DNA of 64,000 bases from Paramecium octaurelia (Eukaryota > Ciliophora > Oligohymenophorea > Peniculida > Parameciidae), in NCBI GenBank assembly GCA_905182995.1, contig CAJJDP010000134.1, forward strand, positions 275,754-339,753, written 5' to 3'. Made by a program: the position numbers and the translations under genes. Below the pieces are notes generated by a model, which ran no database searches, was not told the DNA's origin, and saw nothing but the letters and a program-made list of their open reading frames with translations. Below are positions 59,487-64,000 of the stretch, one piece after another. Each line of letters opens with the position of its first letter. Within the stretch, counting starts at the first letter, position 1.

Positions 59487-61730
59487 TAGTTTTTTTGACT
59501 TAAACAAAAGTTAACATCATACTTTTAATAGCTGTCATGATCTTTCATTAAAAATTAGTGCAGTTGAATGAGCAGCATAAAGTATACAAATGGGCCAGTT
59601 ATGAAAGAGGTAATTTTATTTCTACATCACAGTCAATATTACCTTACGATTATTGAAAACAAAATTGAGTTTGGAATACTACTGGCAGTTCAAGTTCACT
59701 ATTTTAATTTTTGTACTTAAATTAATGATGTAGCATTTGTGGAAATTGGCTTAAATATGTTAAAAAAGGACCTGTTCATTAAAAAAATATAAAAAAGTTG
59801 TGCATATACTCTAACACAAATGTAAAGAACTTAGTATTAATTGTGAAGATGGAAATAATCATTTAGAAACTCAAAGTGGTTGTGAAAATGCTGATTCAAA
59901 ATTATTGTAGACTTTTTCTACTTGTATCTTCTTTTATTGCTGAGAATAAATTTATAATTTGCTGATATGTCGGATGTTTGGATATTGATTATTCTGCTAT
60001 GTTTGTTCTCTCCCTGTATAGCAACTTTCATCCTTCTGCTTCCATAAAAAAAAATTTGAAATGAATTAGATATTTATGGGATTTGATTAAGAATGACTAT
60101 ATCGCTGTGTGGCTTTTGGAATTAAGTGAAATTAAAAATTAAGGATAAAGAAGGAACTTACAAATTTGTTTACAACTTACGATAATAGCCAAATGGAGCT
60201 AAGAGACTCTAATAGAGGGGAGTTAATTTAGAATTACAAGTTGCCCATACAGAGGTTCTTTCCTCAAGCCAGAATTAGATTCGTTCTAGTTTAATAAAGG
60301 GGTCCCTTTCATTATGTATGATTATAGTAGTAAGCAAGTCGTATTGGACAGATCCTGAAGATGTATTACATCTTTAACTTCTCTTAATATCAGCAGTAAA
60401 GTTTCACACTTATAACTACATACCTTCATAATGTATATTTTCCCTCATTTTGCACTCTTTCCCTTTGCTCACACAATTAGCAGCTGCGCATAAGTCATCC
60501 TTACTCCTACTGATATTTTAGATAAGAATAAGTGTCCTTTATGTGGTTTGATTTAAGAATTTTTACATTGAATTTCTTGAAAATAAATAAAGTTATTTCT
60601 TAAATTAGTTGATTTTTGGAATTTAGACAGCCATTTTAGAACAATACCTTACTAGCAATTTCCAGTTTGTTTAACGCTAAATACTGCAAAGTGTTTGGCT
60701 TTTCAAAAAAATCTAAAAAATATTATTGGAAATGTAAAATTGTAATGTATATTGTAAAATAATCAATTTTATTGTTTTTGTGAACCAATTTAGTTTTCTA
60801 AAATGCAGGCTCCTTTTTATTGAAATAATTTCCTCAAATCTATGCCTGATTGACTAATAAATTCTCCCTTGAAAATTAGAGCACCTTATGATTAAAATAT
60901 TAATTATTTTGATATTAAAAGGATAGTAATATGGGATGTAACTAACTGATAATAAAAAATAATACCACTTTCTTGTAGAGGGAGGCTTTTAAAAAAATGG
61001 GGTAAGAATTATGCAAGAACTTCGTTATAACAAAAATCTAAAGTTAATAATTGTTGCCTAGGTTGTAAATCCCATAAACGAATCGACTTATCAGAACTAC
61101 CAGATGCTAGCGTAATACCATCAGGAGAGAAACAAACTGATCTGACAGAATTTAAATGACCATCTAATCTAGCTTTTTGTAATCCTGTCCTGACATCCCA
61201 TAAACGGATAGAGTTATCTTCACTACCTGATGCTAATGTAGCGCCGTCAGGAGAGAAACATACTGTTAATACTATTTCTGAATGACCATCTAATTTGGCT
61301 TTTTATTATCCTATCTTAATATCCCATAAACGGATTGACTTATCACCACCACCAGATGCTAATGTATTACCATCAGGAGAGAAATTGACTGAATAAACAT
61401 AACGTGAATGACCCTCTAATTTGTCTTTTTATTATCCAGTCTTAACATCCCATAAACAGATCGAGTTATCACGACTACCAGATACTAATGTAGTACTATC
61501 AGGAGAGAAACATACTGATCTAATTTAAGCTGAATGACCATCTAGTTTGGCTTACTGTTTCTTTGTTTTAAGATCCCATAAGCGTATTGATTAATCATCA
61601 CTACCAGATGCTAGTGTAGTACCATCAGGAGAAAAACATACTGTATAAACATAATTTGAGTGACCATCTAAAATGCCTTTTTATTTTCCAGTCTAAGCAT
61701 CCCATAAATGGATAGACTTACCAATACCAC
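59487..61730. repeat. Duplicated block, third and continuous copy
   Basis: Repeats 55555-57798 after N 59486 and then continues into the rest of the WD40 gene, showing the true order. Confidence 0.88.
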
Positions 61731-63222
61731 TTGATGCTAATAGGGTACCATCTGGAGAGAAACAAACCGATTAAACCTATTCTGAATGATCAATAATTAT
61801 GGCTTTTTATAGTCCTGTTTTCATATCCCATATATGTATAGATTTATTTCCACTATCAGACGCTAATGTAGTACCATCAGGAGAGAAAGAAACTGAGTTA
61901 AACTCTTTTGAAAGATCATCTAATTTAACCTTTTATTATCCTAACCCATAAGCCCAAAATCGGATAGAGTTATCTCCACCACAAGATGCTAATGTAGTGC
62001 CATCTGGAGAGAAACAAACTGAATTAACATAACTCAGATGACCATCTAATTTGGCTTTTTATTATCCTGTCTTAGCATCCCATAAACGGATTGAATTATC
62101 GAAACTACCAGATGCTAATGTAGTATCGTCGATAGAGAAACAGACAGACAGAACATTTTGTTAATGACCCATTAATTTGGTTTTTTACTGTCCTGTCTTA
62201 ACATCCCATAACCGAATCGAATTATCATAACTACCAGACGCTAATGTAGTACCATCATGAGAAAAACAGACTGATCTAATTTAAAATGTATGACCATCTA
62301 ATTTTAATTTCTGTTATCCTTTCTTAAGATCCCATAATCGGATGGAGTTATCTGAGCTACCAGATGCTAATGTAGAACCATCAGGAGAGAAACAAACTGT
62401 ATAAACATAATGTGAATGACCATCTAAAATGGCTTTTTATTTTCCAGTCTTAACATCCCATAAACGGATGGACTAATCATTACTACATGATGCTATTGTA
62501 GTACCATCAGGAGAGAAGCAGACCGCGTTCACATAATTTGAATGACCAAATAATTTCGACATTTATTTACTTGTTTTAAGATTCTATAAAAAAATACATT
62601 TGCCGCTACAAAAAGCTGCTGTTGCACTATTAGGTGAGAAGCATACTTATTTTACCTCTCTCTCACATCTGATTTTTAATTTTCTTATCCCTTTTTTAAC
62701 ATTCCACAAGCACACTGATTTATCATCACAGCAAGAAACCAATAAATTACCATCTGGAGAAAAGGAAACATATTTTACCTATCTAGTATGGCCGTTTAAT
62801 ACATTTAGCTCATCCTTTCTTAGATTCCTCCACCTACAATTTAATAATTTGGCTTAATTTAAATTTATACCACTAATAATGACATCATCAAAATCAGATC
62901 CACTTAAGTCACATCTTACTAAATTTGCTCCGATTAAGGAAGTATTTCTAATTCTAATATTCTCAAAGGATTGTTCTTTCAGATCAACCTTCATTTAAAC
63001 TAATAAATGAAAGGAATTCGATCCACACTATATGTATCTCTAATCTAAGGCAGTAAGATAAATTAAAAATTTTAGAAACTCTATAATCTTCTGTTCCCAT
63101 GATATTTTAATGATCAGATCTTATTTAATATCTTCATATTCTTCTAACGAGTAATTCTGTTCATTAAATTCATGGTCCTTAATTTTTTTGAGAACATCTA
63201 TTATTATCTTAATATCAAGTTA
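60763..63222 (-). CDS. WD40 protein with 14 repeats, pentapeptide-like N-terminal segment and conserved C-terminal domain
   Basis: Open from the in-frame TGA at 63223-63225 to TGA 60763-60765 (819 codons; internal ATG at 62994). The N-terminal part has a helical module ([40 protein letters not shown]), then pentapeptide-like steps ([20 protein letters not shown]). Fourteen WD repeats of 42 residues follow ([30 protein letters not shown]). After them a C-terminal domain reads [12 protein letters not shown] .. [32 protein letters not shown]. Large propeller proteins of this layout are a lineage-expanded family in Paramecium as far as I recall. Role presumably scaffold. The N-terminus is likely incomplete because the sequence switches at 63218 to a second copy of the repeats. 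Confidence 0.85.
60994..62860. repeat. 126-bp tandem repeats encoding WD40 blades
   Basis: The DNA has a strong 126-bp period (42 codons). A conserved core around GACCATCTAATTTGGCTTTT and CCATCAGGAGAGAAACA recurs once per unit. High nucleotide similarity between units, not only amino-acid similarity, suggests recent unit duplication or gene conversion and explains why assembly broke here. Confidence 0.88.
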
Positions 63223-64000
63223 TCACGACTACCAGATACTAATGTAGTACTATCAGGAGAGAAACATACTGATCTAATTTAAGCTGAATGACCATCTAGT
63301 TTGGCTTACTGTTTCTTTGTTTTAAGATCCCATAAGCGTATTGATTAATCATCACTACCAGATGCTAGTGTAGTACCATCAGGAGAAAAACATACTGTAT
63401 AAACATAATTTGAGTGACCATCTAAAATGCCTTTTTATTTTCCAGTCTAAGCATCCCATAAATGGATAGACTTACCAATACCACTTGATGCTAATAGGGT
63501 ACCATCTGGAGAGAAACAAACCGATTAAACCTATTCTGAATGATCAATAATTATGGCTTTTTATAGTCCTGTTTTCATATCCCATATATGTATAGATTTA
63601 TTTCCACTATCAGACGCTAATGTAGTACCATCAGGAGAGAAAGAAACTGAGTTAAACTCTTTTGAAAGATCATCTAATTTAACCTTTTATTATCCTAACC
63701 CATAAGCCCAAAATCGGATAGAGTTATCTCCACCACAAGATGCTAATGTAGTGCCATCTGGAGAGAAACAAACTGAATTAACATAACTCAGATGACCATC
63801 TAATTTGGCTTTTTATTATCCTGTCTTAGCATCCCATAAACGGATTGAATTATCGAAACTACCAGATGCTAATGTAGTATCGTCGATAGAGAAACAGACA
63901 GACAGAACATTTTGTTAATGACCCATTAATTTGGTTTTTTACTGTCCTGTCTTAACATCCCATAACCGAATCGAATTATCATAACTACCAGACGCTAATG
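63218..64000 (-). CDS. Second copy of the WD40 repeats, chimeric junction at 63218
   Basis: Identical over the compared stretch to 61464-62246 (offset 1754). It continues past the window edge. At 63218 it abuts the N-terminal module of the first copy in a different frame (an in-frame TGA lies 5 bases into it), with the short shared string AGTTATC at the switch. No N is present. Could be a genuine tandem duplication or a collapsed or mis-joined repeat. Confidence 0.7.

Noticed and set aside
62600-62857. Plus-strand open frame of 85 codons
   Set aside because: Antisense of the first WD blades of the minus-strand WD40 gene.
57000-62860. Regularly spaced 126-bp repeats that could suggest a CRISPR or satellite array
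   Set aside because: The period is 42 codons and each unit translates to a WD40 blade on the minus strand; coding repeats, not an array.
1-64000. Bacterial origin suggested by SecA and GyrI-like families
   Set aside because: Both genes use in-frame TAA/TAG as Gln and lie among intron-bearing eukaryotic genes, and the SecA-like gene itself has a 26-nt intron.

Overview
The window reads as macronuclear DNA of a ciliate of the genus Paramecium. Four things in the sequence say so. Long frames stay open only if TAA and TAG are read as Gln and TGA is the sole stop. Introns are 22-28 nt with GT(A)..AG ends; I placed twelve, and each restores one exact open frame. The DNA is very AT-rich. A 75-nt run of mixed GGGTTT/GGGGTT units at 39601-39675 is the Paramecium-type telomere repeat. 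No bacterial operons, tRNAs, rRNAs or CRISPR arrays were seen.

Left part (1-38 kb), gene-dense with short spacers. Minus strand: serine carboxypeptidase (5' part, 1-1161), a frameshifted gene (1200-1740), a very large SecA-like translocase ATPase (3614-8550), a small unknown gene (8836-9276), a GyrI-like effector-binding protein (10792-11313), and a DEAD-box eIF4A-like protein with altered catalytic motifs (16934-18221). Plus strand: a disrupted membrane protein gene (13232-16847), a PX-domain sorting nexin (18759-20165), a zinc-finger/WD40 gene broken by one TGA (20477-22180), a 2473-residue cysteine-rich secreted protein (22617-30088), and a synaptojanin-type SAC plus 5-phosphatase (30947-33646). 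Minus strand again: gene remnants (33.7-36.2 kb) and a TLDc-domain protein (36391-37654).

Middle (38.5-39.8 kb): a slightly GC-richer, TGA-riddled stretch that may be a retroelement relic runs straight into a telomere. It is followed by an N and by sequence that repeats 38522-38576 and then diverges. This looks like two alternative macronuclear products of one germline locus: fragmentation with telomere addition, and internal deletion with rejoining.

Right part (39.8-64 kb): a small gene (39790-40110), a WD40 gene (42469-44385), about 12 kb with few convincing genes but several coding-like relics, and a gene for a 14-repeat WD40 protein with an N-terminal pentapeptide-like segment, present in several partial copies (56.8-64 kb). 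Single Ns at 10027, 42015, 51284, 57799 and 59486 are each flanked by exact duplications of 1.1-2.2 kb, so much of the apparent repetition is probably unmerged overlapping contig ends rather than biology. A sixth junction at 63218 has no N.

Functionally the recognisable genes point to membrane traffic and phosphoinositides (sorting nexin, synaptojanin), secretory or lysosomal proteolysis (carboxypeptidase), cell-surface protein (cysteine-rich giant), scaffolding (WD40, TLDc) and translation or RNA handling (eIF4A-like). They are individually transcribed eukaryotic genes and do not form one pathway.
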